In this document: one piece after another, positions 1 through 7,576 of the stretch | How the letters are laid out: every line of letters begins with the position of its first letter | How positions within the stretch are numbered: the first letter of the stretch is position 1 | Source: Penaeus vannamei | Taxonomy: Eukaryota; Arthropoda; Malacostraca; Decapoda; Penaeidae | DNA length: 10,000 nt | NCBI RefSeq assembly: GCF_042767895.1 | Contig: NC_091582.1 | Span: 23,236,671-23,246,670 of the forward strand | Direction: 5' to 3' | Translations under genes and position numbers: made by a program | The notes under the pieces: model-generated | What the model saw: only the letters and a program-made list of their open reading frames with translations | What the model was told of the DNA's origin: nothing | Databases searched by the model: none

Positions 1-22
1 TCTCTCAGAGAGAGAGAGAGAG
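1..22. repeat. (TC)3-(AG)8 inverted microsatellite junction
   Basis: TCTCTC is followed directly by (AG)8, so the pyrimidine strand flips at position 6/7. The window probably opens inside a longer dinucleotide array. No gene is visible here. Confidence 0.9.
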
Positions 23-31
23 CTAGCGGGA

Positions 32-40
32 TATAAAAGG
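32..40 (+). promoter_or_regulatory. TATA-box-like motif
   Basis: TATAAAAGG matches the metazoan TATA consensus and sits between two GA arrays, a setting known for GAGA-factor promoters in arthropods. No transcript or coding exon is visible downstream. An identical 9-mer at 5916-5924 lies in AT-rich DNA with no gene context, so chance is the likelier explanation. Confidence 0.12.
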
Positions 41-79
41 AAGGAGAGAGATGGGTAAGAAAGGGGAGAGAGATAGGGA

Positions 80-267
<188 letters not shown>

Positions 268-408
268 GTGGGGGAGGGAGGGAGAGGGAGGATTAAGCAA
301 GGAGGGGGATGGAAGGAAAGACGAAGAACGAATGAAAGAAAAAGAGGTTGGAGTTTCGGGGCGTGTAATAGATAATTTAAGAAGCAAGGGACATAAAAAA
401 GGCCGCCC
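268..408. other. Purine-rich tail and strand-composition hinge
   Basis: G-rich purine sequence with several GGG and GGGG runs continues to about 345. A short mixed segment (345-408, containing GGGGCGTGTAATAG and a GGCCGCCC block) follows. The + strand then becomes almost pure pyrimidine from 409. No motif beyond this composition switch was recognised. Confidence 0.7.
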
Positions 409-891
409 ATTCTCTCCTGTCTCTCTTACATTCTCCATTTTCACTCCGCCCTCGTCTTTATTCACCATCTATCCTTTCCTTCTTCATCTTTCTTTCTTCA
501 TCTTCCGCCACTTCTTTTCCGCTCTGACCGCTCCTCTCCACTCTGCTTTTTCATTTTTATTATCTCTCCTTTCTTATCGATGGCCGTCTTTTCTCTCTTT
601 TCTTCTGATTTGTTATCGGCGCCTTTGTTCTTTTTCTCTCTTTTCTTCGTATTTATTATCTTTGCCTTCCTTCCTCCTTTCTGCTTCTTCCTCCCGGGAC
701 TTCCTTCCTACTTTTCACTCCCTCCTACTTATCTTTTACGCCTTCCTCCTTCTTTTCGCCTACCTCCTCCTTATTCTTGTGTCTTCCTTCCTCATCTGCT
801 TCTTTGTTATCTTCCGACGTACAAAGAGGAAGAAGAAAAAGAGAATTGTTTCTTTGTCTCAATTTCTTTTCTTCTCTCATTGTCCTTCTAC
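409..891. repeat. Degenerate polypyrimidine tract
   Basis: About 480 bases of C/T-dominated DNA (TTCCTCC, TCTTC, TTTTC words), with a short purine insert at about 820-845. Overlapping frames read Ser/Leu/Phe-rich in more than one register (332-898, 580-903), as expected of stop-poor pyrimidine DNA and not of a gene. A 7-bp inverted repeat, TCTTTGT with ACAAAGA, flanks a CGACGT word around 790-830. Confidence 0.75.
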
Positions 892-1068
892 TTCGTAGAT
901 TAGTCATGTTTATCCTTCTCTTTTTTGTTTCTCTTTCTGTCCCTCGTTCACTGACTCGTCTTGTTTATCCGTCCTCCTTCCTATCCTTCTCTCTCTCCCT
1001 ATTTCACAGACTCGTCCCGTTTATTTTTTTTCTTCATTTTCTGCTTCACAGACATCGTAACTTGAAAA
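892..1068. repeat. ~56-bp degenerate minisatellite, about 4 copies
   Basis: A recurring anchor of the form TTCACWGACTCGTCYYGTTTAT appears at 947-968 and 1003-1024 (19 of 22 bases identical). A more diverged copy starts at 892 (TTCGTAGATTAGTC, then TGTTTATCC), and a partial copy starts at 1045 (TTCACAGACATCGT). Spacings are 55, 56 and 42 bases, and the stretch between anchors is C/T-rich. This hidden tandem repeat explains much of an apparently random pyrimidine region. Confidence 0.7.
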
Positions 1069-1325
1069 AAAGATAACGTCATAGCCGAAGTACTAAGCAT
1101 TTCTCTCCTGCGCTGGCCAACCCATTTAAACTTTCTTTTGTTTTCCATTTCTTATTCTTATCACTTGCGCACTTGACCTTTCGTTTGTTTGTTTGTTTTT
1201 GTCGTTTTTTCCTGTTTTTTGTCAATTTTTGTTCACTTTTTTGAAATTTTATTTTCTCTTTCTCTCATTTTATTATTCCTCTCGTGCCTGTCAAGTTCTG
1301 TGTTTCTCAGGTTTGGTCTTTTGAA
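1069..1325. other. Mixed, then T-rich segment with (GTTT)4
   Basis: 1069-1180 is one of the few stretches without obvious repeat structure. It contains AAAAAAAGATAACGTCATAG and GCGCTGGCCAACCC. (GTTT)4 occupies 1183-1198, and T-rich pyrimidine DNA follows to the next CT array. No exon, RNA gene or known element was recognised. Confidence 0.6.

Positions 1326-1417
<92 letters not shown>
1326..1417. repeat. (TC)n microsatellite
   Basis: (TC)n with one TGTC interruption (G at 1353). The rest, 1354-1417, is perfect. The array grades into CCCT-type words at 1418. Confidence 0.97.
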
Positions 1418-1845
<428 letters not shown>

Positions 1846-2032
1846 GCCTCTCCCCCGCCCTGTCCGTCCCCCTCCCCGTCTTTGTCTCCCTCTCCCAGGC
1901 CTCCACTACAGGCACCACCGCATCGCCTCCGGAGTGAGTTTTATGCCTGGTCGACCACATTGCACAATCCACCTTGACTTCCATCCAATCCCCGCGAGGG
2001 ATTGTTCTTCTGGTTCCTCCCCTCCTCCCCCC
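1846..2032. other. Short unique island between pyrimidine arrays
   Basis: Sequence complexity rises at about 1895-2010, with several CpGs (ACCGCATCGCC, TCCGGAG, GTCGACC, CCCGCGA). A C-rich stretch (1853-1880) precedes it. A CCCAG|G acceptor-like site at 1897-1898 and GTGAGT at 1934-1939 bracket a possible 35-nt exon, but no gene supports it. No product is recognised. Confidence 0.5.
1986..2004. other. 7-bp inverted repeat
   Basis: CAATCCC (1986-1992) pairs perfectly with GGGATTG (1998-2004) across a CGCGA loop. No T-run follows, so it is not a bacterial-type terminator. The function is unknown and chance occurrence is possible. Confidence 0.5.
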
Positions 2033-2133
2033 AACCCCTCTTCCTTCCTCCTCCTCCTCCTCTTTCTTCCCCCCCCTCCCCCCCCCTCTTCCTTCCTCCT
2101 CCTCTTCTTCCTCCTCCTCCTCCTCCTCCTCTC
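2033..2133. repeat. (TCC)n / poly-C compound tract
   Basis: TCC triplet runs at about 2046-2060 and 2109-2130 flank two poly-C runs at about 2070-2088 separated by a single T. The - strand here is G-rich and could form a G-quadruplex. Translations give Pro/Leu or Glu runs with no gene character. Confidence 0.9.
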
Positions 2134-2345
2134 CTTGATATTCCCTACCCACTCTCCTTCCTCCATTCCTTTTTCCTCTTGATATTCCCTGCCCACTCTG
2201 CTTTCACTTTTCCTTTTTTTCATATACTCTGCCTACTCCTCCCTCCCCCCTCCCTTTCTCTCATTCGTAACAACTTTCCACTGCTCTCTTCCTCCCTGTC
2301 CACTCCTCGCCCTTCCTTCCTATTCCTTATCCACTTTCCGCACGT
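2134..2345. repeat. ~44-bp degenerate minisatellite
   Basis: CTTGATATTCCCTACCCACT at 2134 recurs as CTTGATATTCCCTGCCCACT at 2178, with a 44-bp offset and one mismatch. A diverged copy lies at 2221-2239 (14 of 19 matching). Weaker echoes of CCTGYCCACTC follow at about 2294 and 2320. The last two copies are tentative. Confidence 0.6.
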
Positions 2346-2466
2346 CCCTCCAGTTCGCAGTTCTCTTTTCTATTTCTCTCTTTTTTATTTCTTTTTCTCT
2401 CTTCGCAAACCTACGTAACTCCGTTTTTGCGAGTGAGTGGGTTGTTTTATTCATTTTTATCTCTTT

Positions 2467-2468
<2 letters not shown>
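2346..2468. other. Pyrimidine-rich to mixed linker
   Basis: T/C-rich DNA grades into a short mixed segment at about 2402-2450. That segment contains an inverted repeat, TCGCAAA (2403-2409) with TTTGCGA (2426-2432), across a 16-base loop. Nothing else was recognised. Confidence 0.5.

Positions 2469-2547
<79 letters not shown>
2469..2547. repeat. (CT)n microsatellite
   Basis: About 39 uninterrupted CT units, followed by a decaying CTTT-type edge to about 2565. Confidence 0.97.
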
Positions 2548-2554
<7 letters not shown>

Positions 2555-2568
2555 TTTTCTTCCTCTGA

Positions 2569-3134
<566 letters not shown>

Positions 3135-3183
3135 TGTGGATGTGGGTGTGTGCATACATGTCTTTAATCGTTTATTTTTTCTA

Positions 3184-3842
3184 TATGGTGTAATGTCGAG
3201 AAAAAAGAAAGAGGAAGCGATTACAATATTGCAAAAGGAGAAGAGAAGATTTGAAAGAAATAAAAAGGAATAGATATAAAAAGAAGAGGAGAGATGGAAG
3301 GAAAGATGAAGAAGGAAGAAGAAAAAAGAAGAATAAAAGAAATTCAAAATTATAGCAGCAAAAATGAAGTAAGAAGAGGAAGACGATATAAGAAAAAAGG
3401 AAAAAGATAAACCGAGAAAGACTATTAAGGGAAAAGAATAAAGAAGAAGAAAAGGGAAATATGAGGAAGACAGCAAGAAGAAATAGATAAGAAAGAAAGG
3501 AAGAAAATACGAGAAGAGAAAGAAAGACGAAAAAGAAGAAAAGACGAAGGAAAAGGGTAGAAAATAGAAAAAAAACTAAATAAAGATGAAAGAAGAGAAA
3601 GAGAAAAAAAAAGAGAAGAGAAAGGAAGGAAGAAAGAAGATAAAGAAAGAGAGAAGAGAAAGGAAGCAAGGAGAGAGAATAGACAGAAAGAAAAAGGAGA
3701 GACAAGAGAAAGAATAGAAACGGAGGAAAGGGAAAGAAGAGAAGGGAAGAAAGGAGAAATAATAGAAAGGAAGAAACAGAAAGAAGAGAGAAGAGAAAGG
3801 AAAAAAGAAGAAAGAAGAGAGAAGAGAAAGGAAGGAAGGAAG
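3184..3842. repeat. 660-bp purine (A/G) tract
   Basis: Nearly all A and G on the + strand: AAGAAG, GGAAGG and AGAGAA words with rare T or C. A 15-mer, GAGAAGAGAAAGGAA, occurs exactly four times (3613-3627, 3651-3665, 3788-3802, 3819-3833), so the tract grew partly by local duplication. Long A/G tracts of this kind can form triplex (H-) DNA; that is established for the class and not demonstrated here. The Phe/Leu/Ser-rich frames on the - strand (3181-3894, 3425-3898, 3576-3863) are composition artefacts. Confidence 0.85.
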
Positions 3843-3868
3843 CCCCCCCCCACCCCCACCCACCCCAC
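3843..3868 (-). other. C-run with G-quadruplex potential on - strand
   Basis: The + strand reads C9-A-C5-A-C3-A-C4-A. The - strand therefore has four G tracts of at least three bases, each separated by a single T, which meets the strict short-loop G-quadruplex pattern. It marks the exact end of the purine tract. Confidence 0.75.
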
Positions 3869-4053
3869 TGCCGTACTTCCATCCGGAGCGCCATTCAATC
3901 CTTGGCTTCTTCTCTCCTCTTTAAGATAAAAGATAAAGTTTATCTTTGTTTTATCTTTGTTTTATCTTTTATCTTTTCTGTGTATGATGGGGGTGAGTTT
4001 ATCTTGTCTTTGTTCGTGGACAGGGTTGTAATGTCTGTGCGAATGTACGGTTT
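3869..4053. other. Unique segment with TTATCTTTGTT tandem foldback
   Basis: CpG-bearing sequence (CCGTAC, TCCGGAGCGCC) leads into AAGATAAAAGATAAA (3923-3937), which pairs perfectly over 15 bp with TTTATCTTTTATCTT (3961-3975). The spacer and right arm are three steps of an 11-bp tandem, TTATCTTTGTT (from 3940, 3951 and 3962). The 3976-4053 remainder is mixed, with no recognised gene. Confidence 0.7.
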
Positions 4054-4123
4054 TGTGTGTGTGTGTGTGCGTGAGCGTGTGTGCGTGTGCGTGTGTGCGC
4101 GGGTGTGTATGTGTGTGTATGTA
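4054..4123. repeat. (TG)n array with CG interruptions
   Basis: (TG)8 is followed by TGCG, TGAGCG and GTGTGCGCGG variants, an alternating purine-pyrimidine tract with only a few breaks. Such tracts are classic Z-DNA formers. CG steps inside a TG array are unusual, because methylated CpG normally decays. Confidence 0.9.
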
Positions 4124-4145
4124 CTTATGCATATTAATCTATATA

Positions 4146-4177
4146 AATGTACATGTTTGCAGAAATTCATGTACATT
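4146..4177. other. 10-bp perfect inverted repeat
   Basis: AATGTACATG (4146-4155) and CATGTACATT (4168-4177) pair perfectly around a 12-base loop. Each arm also contains the palindrome ATGTACAT. It lies between a (TG)n and a (CT)n array. Confidence 0.8.
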
Positions 4178-4181
4178 GACA

Positions 4182-4302
<121 letters not shown>

Positions 4303-4339
4303 CGATATGTAAATTCACTCTACATATACGCCCACTCTA

Positions 4340-4373
4340 CCCCCTCCCCCCGCCTCCCTCCCCCCTCCCCCTC
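4340..4373 (-). other. C-rich run with G-quadruplex potential on - strand
   Basis: C5-T-C6-G-CC-T-CCC-T-C6-T-C5 on +. The - strand carries five G tracts of three or more bases with short loops. It immediately precedes a CpG-dense island. Confidence 0.75.
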
Positions 4374-4490
4374 CGTTTTTCTTCCTCCGCGAGAAAAGGA
4401 ATAATAAGCTCGGCCTCGTGTGATTGTGAAGGGCCCTCGGAATAAGGCGAATGCCTGGCGCGCGAGATCAAAGCTTTGAGTCTGGGGAGA
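4374..4490. other. CpG-dense unique island
   Basis: About ten CpG dinucleotides in roughly 95 bases, including CCGCGAG and GGCGCGCGAG. It also holds the 8-bp palindrome AGGGCCCT and the perfect 12-bp palindrome TCAAAGCTTTGA (4468-4479). Several frames are open on both strands, as expected of CpG-rich DNA, so this is not exon evidence. On the - strand a CTTTTTCTCCCCAG acceptor-like site ends near 4484. No product is recognised. Confidence 0.6.
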
Positions 4491-4496
4491 AAAAGA

Positions 4497-4620
4497 TTTT
4501 TTTTTCTTCTTCTTTTTTTTTCTTTTTTTTTTTCTTCTTCTTTTTGTTTTTCTTCTTCTTTTTTTTTTCTCTTCTTGTTCTTCTTCTCTTTTTTCTTCTT
4601 CTTCTTTTTCTTCTTCTTAG
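4497..4620. repeat. Poly-T / (TTC)n tract
   Basis: T runs of 8 to 12 alternate with TTCTTCTTC blocks, a decayed (TTC)n array. It ends in TTCTTCTTAG|G, a textbook polypyrimidine-plus-AG acceptor context, although no exon follows. Confidence 0.9.
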
Positions 4621-4631
4621 GCGTTTTGGTA

Positions 4632-4790
4632 TCTGTCTGTGTCTGTCTTTCTGGTTATCTATTTATCTTGTTTTTTTCTCTCTCTGATTCTCTGTCTGTG
4701 TCTGTCTGTCTGGTTATCTGTCTGTCTATCTGTTTTAATTTTCTGTTTGACTCTCTGTCTGTCTGTCTGTCTGCTTTTTTTTGGCTGTCT
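4632..4790. repeat. 59-bp TCTG-rich tandem duplication
   Basis: TCTGTCTGTGTCTGTCT begins at 4632 and again at 4691. The following CTGGTTATCT also repeats at the same 59-base offset (4651 and 4710). A looser third unit with (TCTG)4-5 starts near 4754. A simple (TCTG)n array has been swallowed into a longer period. Confidence 0.8.
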
Positions 4791-4914
4791 GTTTCTTTCT
4801 GTTTTTTTTTAAGTTATTTTAGGATCTTTGTGTTTGTGTGTTTGTTTCGTTCTTTCTCTCTTGTTTTATTTAGTTTTCTTTATCTCTTAAGCTTTCTTCA
4901 TCTCGATTTATCTC

Positions 4915-4917
<3 letters not shown>
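4791..4917. other. T-rich linker
   Basis: T/G/C sequence with poly-T runs and TTTGTGTTTGTG words. No repeat period or gene was recognised. Confidence 0.5.
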
Positions 4918-5329
<412 letters not shown>

Positions 5330-5353
5330 CCCTCCCTCCCTCCCTCCCTCCCT

Positions 5354-5361
<8 letters not shown>
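5330..5361. repeat. (TCCC)8 tetranucleotide array
   Basis: About eight perfect TCCC units embedded between CT arrays. Confidence 0.95.
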
Positions 5362-5422
<61 letters not shown>

Positions 5423-5442
5423 GCTCTCTCTCTCTCTCTCTC
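5361..5442. repeat. (CT)n microsatellite
   Basis: (CT)n with two small interruptions (TATC near 5413, TAGC near 5421). Confidence 0.95.
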
Positions 5443-5515
5443 CCCTCTCCCTCTCCCTCTCCCTCTCCCTCTCCCTCTCCCTCTCCCTCTCCCTCTCCCT
5501 CTCTATCTCTCTCAA
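5443..5515. repeat. (CCCTCT)10 hexanucleotide array
   Basis: About ten near-perfect CCCTCT/CTCTCC hexamers to 5503, then CTATCTCTCTC. Same family as 1750-1845, but without the TT variants. Confidence 0.95.
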
Positions 5516-5983
5516 ACCACTGTGGATTCTCAACCGAATTAGAAATATCCTTATTAATCTTATCCATATAGGTTCGGAAAATATTTAAAACTTTTTTCAC
5601 AACTCCCTTTTTCGAATGTGGAAAGGAGGAATGAATGAGATTTTTTTCCCCAAAGAGGTAAATGACTTTCCTTTTTTAACTTCTCAATATTTTGGCGTAG
5701 TGGCAGCCATCTCCAAATTAAATGGTGGCTGTGGCCTTATTTATATGTTTTATAGCGTTGTATTTCGTCTCTATATTGAGAGATAGATGGCAATAGGGAT
5801 AGATAGATAGTTATGATATAAATGTACGAGTTTCTCCTCTTGCGAAGATATAAATCAGGCTTTAAAATGGTATTATGTGATAAGGGTAATCAAGATATTA
5901 TGTAGGATTGATATTTATAAAAGGTTATATCATTATACATTGCCTATATGATTATTTGATCATGTGTGACTTATAGTTAATGA
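5516..5983. other. Longest single-copy-looking segment, AT-rich
   Basis: About 470 bases of ordinary complexity. I find no open frame of note, tRNA cloverleaf or transposon terminal repeat. It contains a stem CAGCCA (5704-5709) with TGGCTG (5726-5731), extendable by one G-T and one C-G pair. It also holds a short (GATA)3 near 5799-5811 and a TATAAAAGG at 5916-5924. It could be unique intergenic DNA or an eroded transposable element. Confidence 0.55.
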
Positions 5984-6009
5984 TATCATTATTATTATGA
6001 TTATATTGC

Positions 6010-6041
<32 letters not shown>

Positions 6042-6155
6042 GTGTTATTAGTGTTATTATTATTAGTGTTAGTGGTGGTATTATTATTTTATTATTATTA
6101 TTATTATTATTGTTATATTAGTGTCATCATCGTTAATGTTATTATTTTTTTTTTT
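5984..6155. repeat. (ATT)n trinucleotide array with GTT variants
   Basis: (TTA)10 at 6012-6041, an interrupted TTAGTG/GTT zone (6041-6078), (ATT)n again at 6080-6111, then a diverged edge ending in a T11-12 run near 6144-6155. The GTTATTAGTGTTATT block is itself locally duplicated. Confidence 0.93.
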
Positions 6156-6256
6156 CGCGCTCACACATTCCTCCACCTCCTGCTTCCCCTACTGCTAGCT
6201 ATCTCCTTCTCCCCTTACCCCCAACCCTCCCCTTCTCCCCCCCCCGCCCCGACTAA
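6156..6256. other. C-rich lead-in
   Basis: A CGCGCTCACACATTCC start, then C/T-rich sequence without a clear period before the 38-bp array begins. Nothing else recognised. Confidence 0.5.
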
Positions 6257-6547
6257 CCCCAACCAACCCCTTCTCCCCCTCTTCCCTCCATATCCCCCAA
6301 CTACTCCCCTCTCCTCCTCTTCCCTCCCCTTCCCCCCAACAACCCCCTTCTCCCTCATCCCTCCTCCTCCTCCTCCTCCCCCTCCCCAACAACCCCCGTC
6401 TTTTCTACCCTCCCCATCCCCCCCCCCAACAACCCCCAATCTCCAACCCCCTCTCCACTCCCCCCAACAACCCCCGTCTTTTCTCCCCCTCCCCTCCCCC
6501 CAACAACCCCCGTCTTTCTCCCCCTCTCCCCCCAACAGCCCTCTTCT
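6257..6547. repeat. ~38-bp C-rich minisatellite, 8 copies
   Basis: Core CCCCAACAACCCCC, exact at 6334, 6384, 6424, 6462 and 6498. Diverged copies lie at 6257 (CCCCAACCAACCCC), 6295 (CCCCAACTACTCCCC) and 6530 (CCCCAACAGCCC). Start-to-start spacings are 38, 39, 50, 40, 38, 36 and 32; the 50 contains an added (CTC)n expansion at about 6358-6379. Three copies are followed by CCGTCTTT. The - strand units read GGGGGTTGTTGGGG. Confidence 0.88.
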
Positions 6548-6571
6548 CCCCCCCACCCCCACCCCCCACCA
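6548..6571 (-). other. C7AC5AC6ACC run with G-quadruplex potential
   Basis: The 23-base pattern C7-A-C5-A-C6-A-CC is identical to that at 9197-9219. On the - strand, long G tracts are separated by single Ts. Confidence 0.75.
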
Positions 6572-6617
6572 CGAAGACCTAATGCTGTGCTCAGCGCTCT
6601 CCAAACGCCTCTCATCC

Positions 6618-6625
6618 ACACGTGT
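6618..6625. promoter_or_regulatory. E-box palindrome (CACGTG)
   Basis: ACACGTGT is an 8-bp palindrome centred on CACGTG, the canonical site for bHLH factors such as Myc/Max and CLK/CYC. Factor binding is not shown by sequence alone. Confidence 0.3.
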
Positions 6626-6641
6626 CATAATGATTTTGCGT

Positions 6642-6662
6642 CTTATGTAAGGCTTACGTAAG
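6642..6662. promoter_or_regulatory. Tandem PAR-bZIP (D-box-like) motifs
   Basis: TTATGTAA (6643-6650) and TTACGTAA (6654-6661) both match the TTAYGTAA core of PAR-bZIP/NFIL3-family factors (Pdp1 and Vrille in insects). They sit in an 11-bp tandem (CTTATGTAAGG, CTTACGTAAGA), one helical turn apart. The outer bases (C, G) deviate from the preferred R and Y flanks. The second copy is a perfect 10-bp palindrome. Confidence 0.3.
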
Positions 6663-6700
6663 AGGAGGAGGCCGAAGACGGAGTGATAACCCTTGTTTTA

Positions 6701-7010
6701 TTCTGTTCTTATGTTCTTCTGTTCGTCCCTTCGTTCTCTCTTCTGTTCTTCTGTTCGTCCCTTCGTTCTCTCTTCTGTTCTTCTGTTCCTCCCTTCCTTC
6801 TCTTTTATGTTCTTCTGTTCGTCCCTTCGTTCTCTCTTTTGTTCTTCTGTTCGTCCCTTCGTTCTCTCTTCTATTATTCTGTTTGTCCCTTCGTTCTCTC
6901 TTCTGTTTGTCCCTTCCTTCTCTCTTTTGTTCTTCTGTTCGTTCTCTCTTCTGTTCTGTTCGTCCCTTAGTTCTCTCTTCTGTTCTTCTGTTCATCCCTT
7001 CCTTCTCTCC
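6701..7010. repeat. 32-bp minisatellite built from 8-bp subunits, about 10 copies
   Basis: The unit is TTCTGTTC twice, then GTCCCTTC, then GTTCTCTC. GTTCGTCCC anchors fall at 6721, 6753, 6785, 6817, 6849, 6881, 6905, 6937 (truncated), 6958 and 6990. Spacing is 32 except 24 (one subunit lost), then 21 where one subunit plus 3 bases are lost. Because 96 bases equal 32 codons, the - strand frame 6654-7052 shows a 32-residue period rich in Arg, Glu and Thr. With no splice, promoter or codon evidence I treat that frame as an artefact. Confidence 0.93.
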
Positions 7011-7235
7011 TTTCGCTGTTATTTCTTTGATTCCTTCGGTCGGTGTCTCCATTTTTTTCTTTTTTCCTTTTCCCTTTCTTTCTTCTTATTCTTTGTTTTT
7101 TTCTAATAATCTATTTATTCTTAGTTCTTTTTTATTCTTCCGTTTCTCCTTCCTTCTCTGTTTTCGCTGTTATTCCATTGTTCCCCTCTATCTGTTTTTT
7201 TCTCTCTCTCCTTTCCCTTTCTTCCTTCTTTATTC
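7001..7235. repeat. 151-bp imperfect duplication
   Basis: CCTTCTCTCCTTTCGCTGTT at 7001 recurs as CCTTCTCTGTTTTCGCTGTT at 7152. Similarity continues through TATT and a TTTCCC-TTTCTT-CTTATTCTT tail to about 7235. The first copy overlaps the end of the 32-bp array. Confidence 0.6.
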
Positions 7236-7576
7236 TTGGCTTGAACCCTTCCCTTCTGCTGCTTCACTGTTCTCTTATTTTCTCTCTCTTCCTTCTTTTC
7301 CTTTTATTTCTTTGCTTCTTGTCTTTCTTTTTCCTTCCTTCATTCAGCCAATCTCTAGTCATAAGCCTAATTCCTGATTTCCCTAATCCTTCCCTTTATC
7401 CCTTATCCTTCCTATTCGTATGTGTTCCTATTGCTCTTGTTTTCCTTTTCTCCCTGTTTTCCTTCCTCACTTCTCTTCTCCATCCTCCTGTCTCCTTACC
7501 CTTTCTTCTTCGTTTTCCCTTCTCCATTTTCCTTTTCATTCTCCTTTTATTCCTCTTTTCTTCCTTTTCTTCTTTC
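7236..7576. other. Degenerate polypyrimidine tract
   Basis: T/C-rich DNA with no firm period. It includes short mixed spots (AGCCAATCTCTAGTCATAAG near 7347-7367) and CCTT/TTCC words. The hydrophobic 293-residue frame (7043-7924) over it is a composition artefact. No gene was recognised. Confidence 0.6.

Larger units (their letters stand above)
6572..6700. other. CpG-bearing unique island
   Basis: A complex sequence with eight CpGs between two minisatellites. It contains the E-box palindrome ACACGTGT and two tandem TTAYGTAA motifs (annotated separately). No open frame of note or product is recognised. Confidence 0.6.

Noticed and set aside
1986..2004. Bacterial rho-independent terminator
   Set aside because: The stem is only 7 bp, no T-run follows, and the window is eukaryotic in character.
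3181..3894. 237-residue Leu/Phe/Ser frame on - that looks multi-spanning
   Set aside because: It is the reverse complement of the A/G tract. Three overlapping - frames look alike, so the signal is composition only.
4610..4625. Splice acceptor TTCTTCTTAG|G
   Set aside because: Every polypyrimidine array here creates acceptor-like contexts. The sequence after it is a TCTG tandem, not exon-like.
5516..5983. tRNA-derived SINE or tRNA gene
   Set aside because: I could not find A-box and B-box motifs at the right spacing or a cloverleaf by eye, so nothing supports the call.
6701..7010. CRISPR-like array of 32-bp repeats
   Set aside because: Units are directly adjacent with no unique spacers, and the setting is eukaryotic. 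It is a minisatellite.
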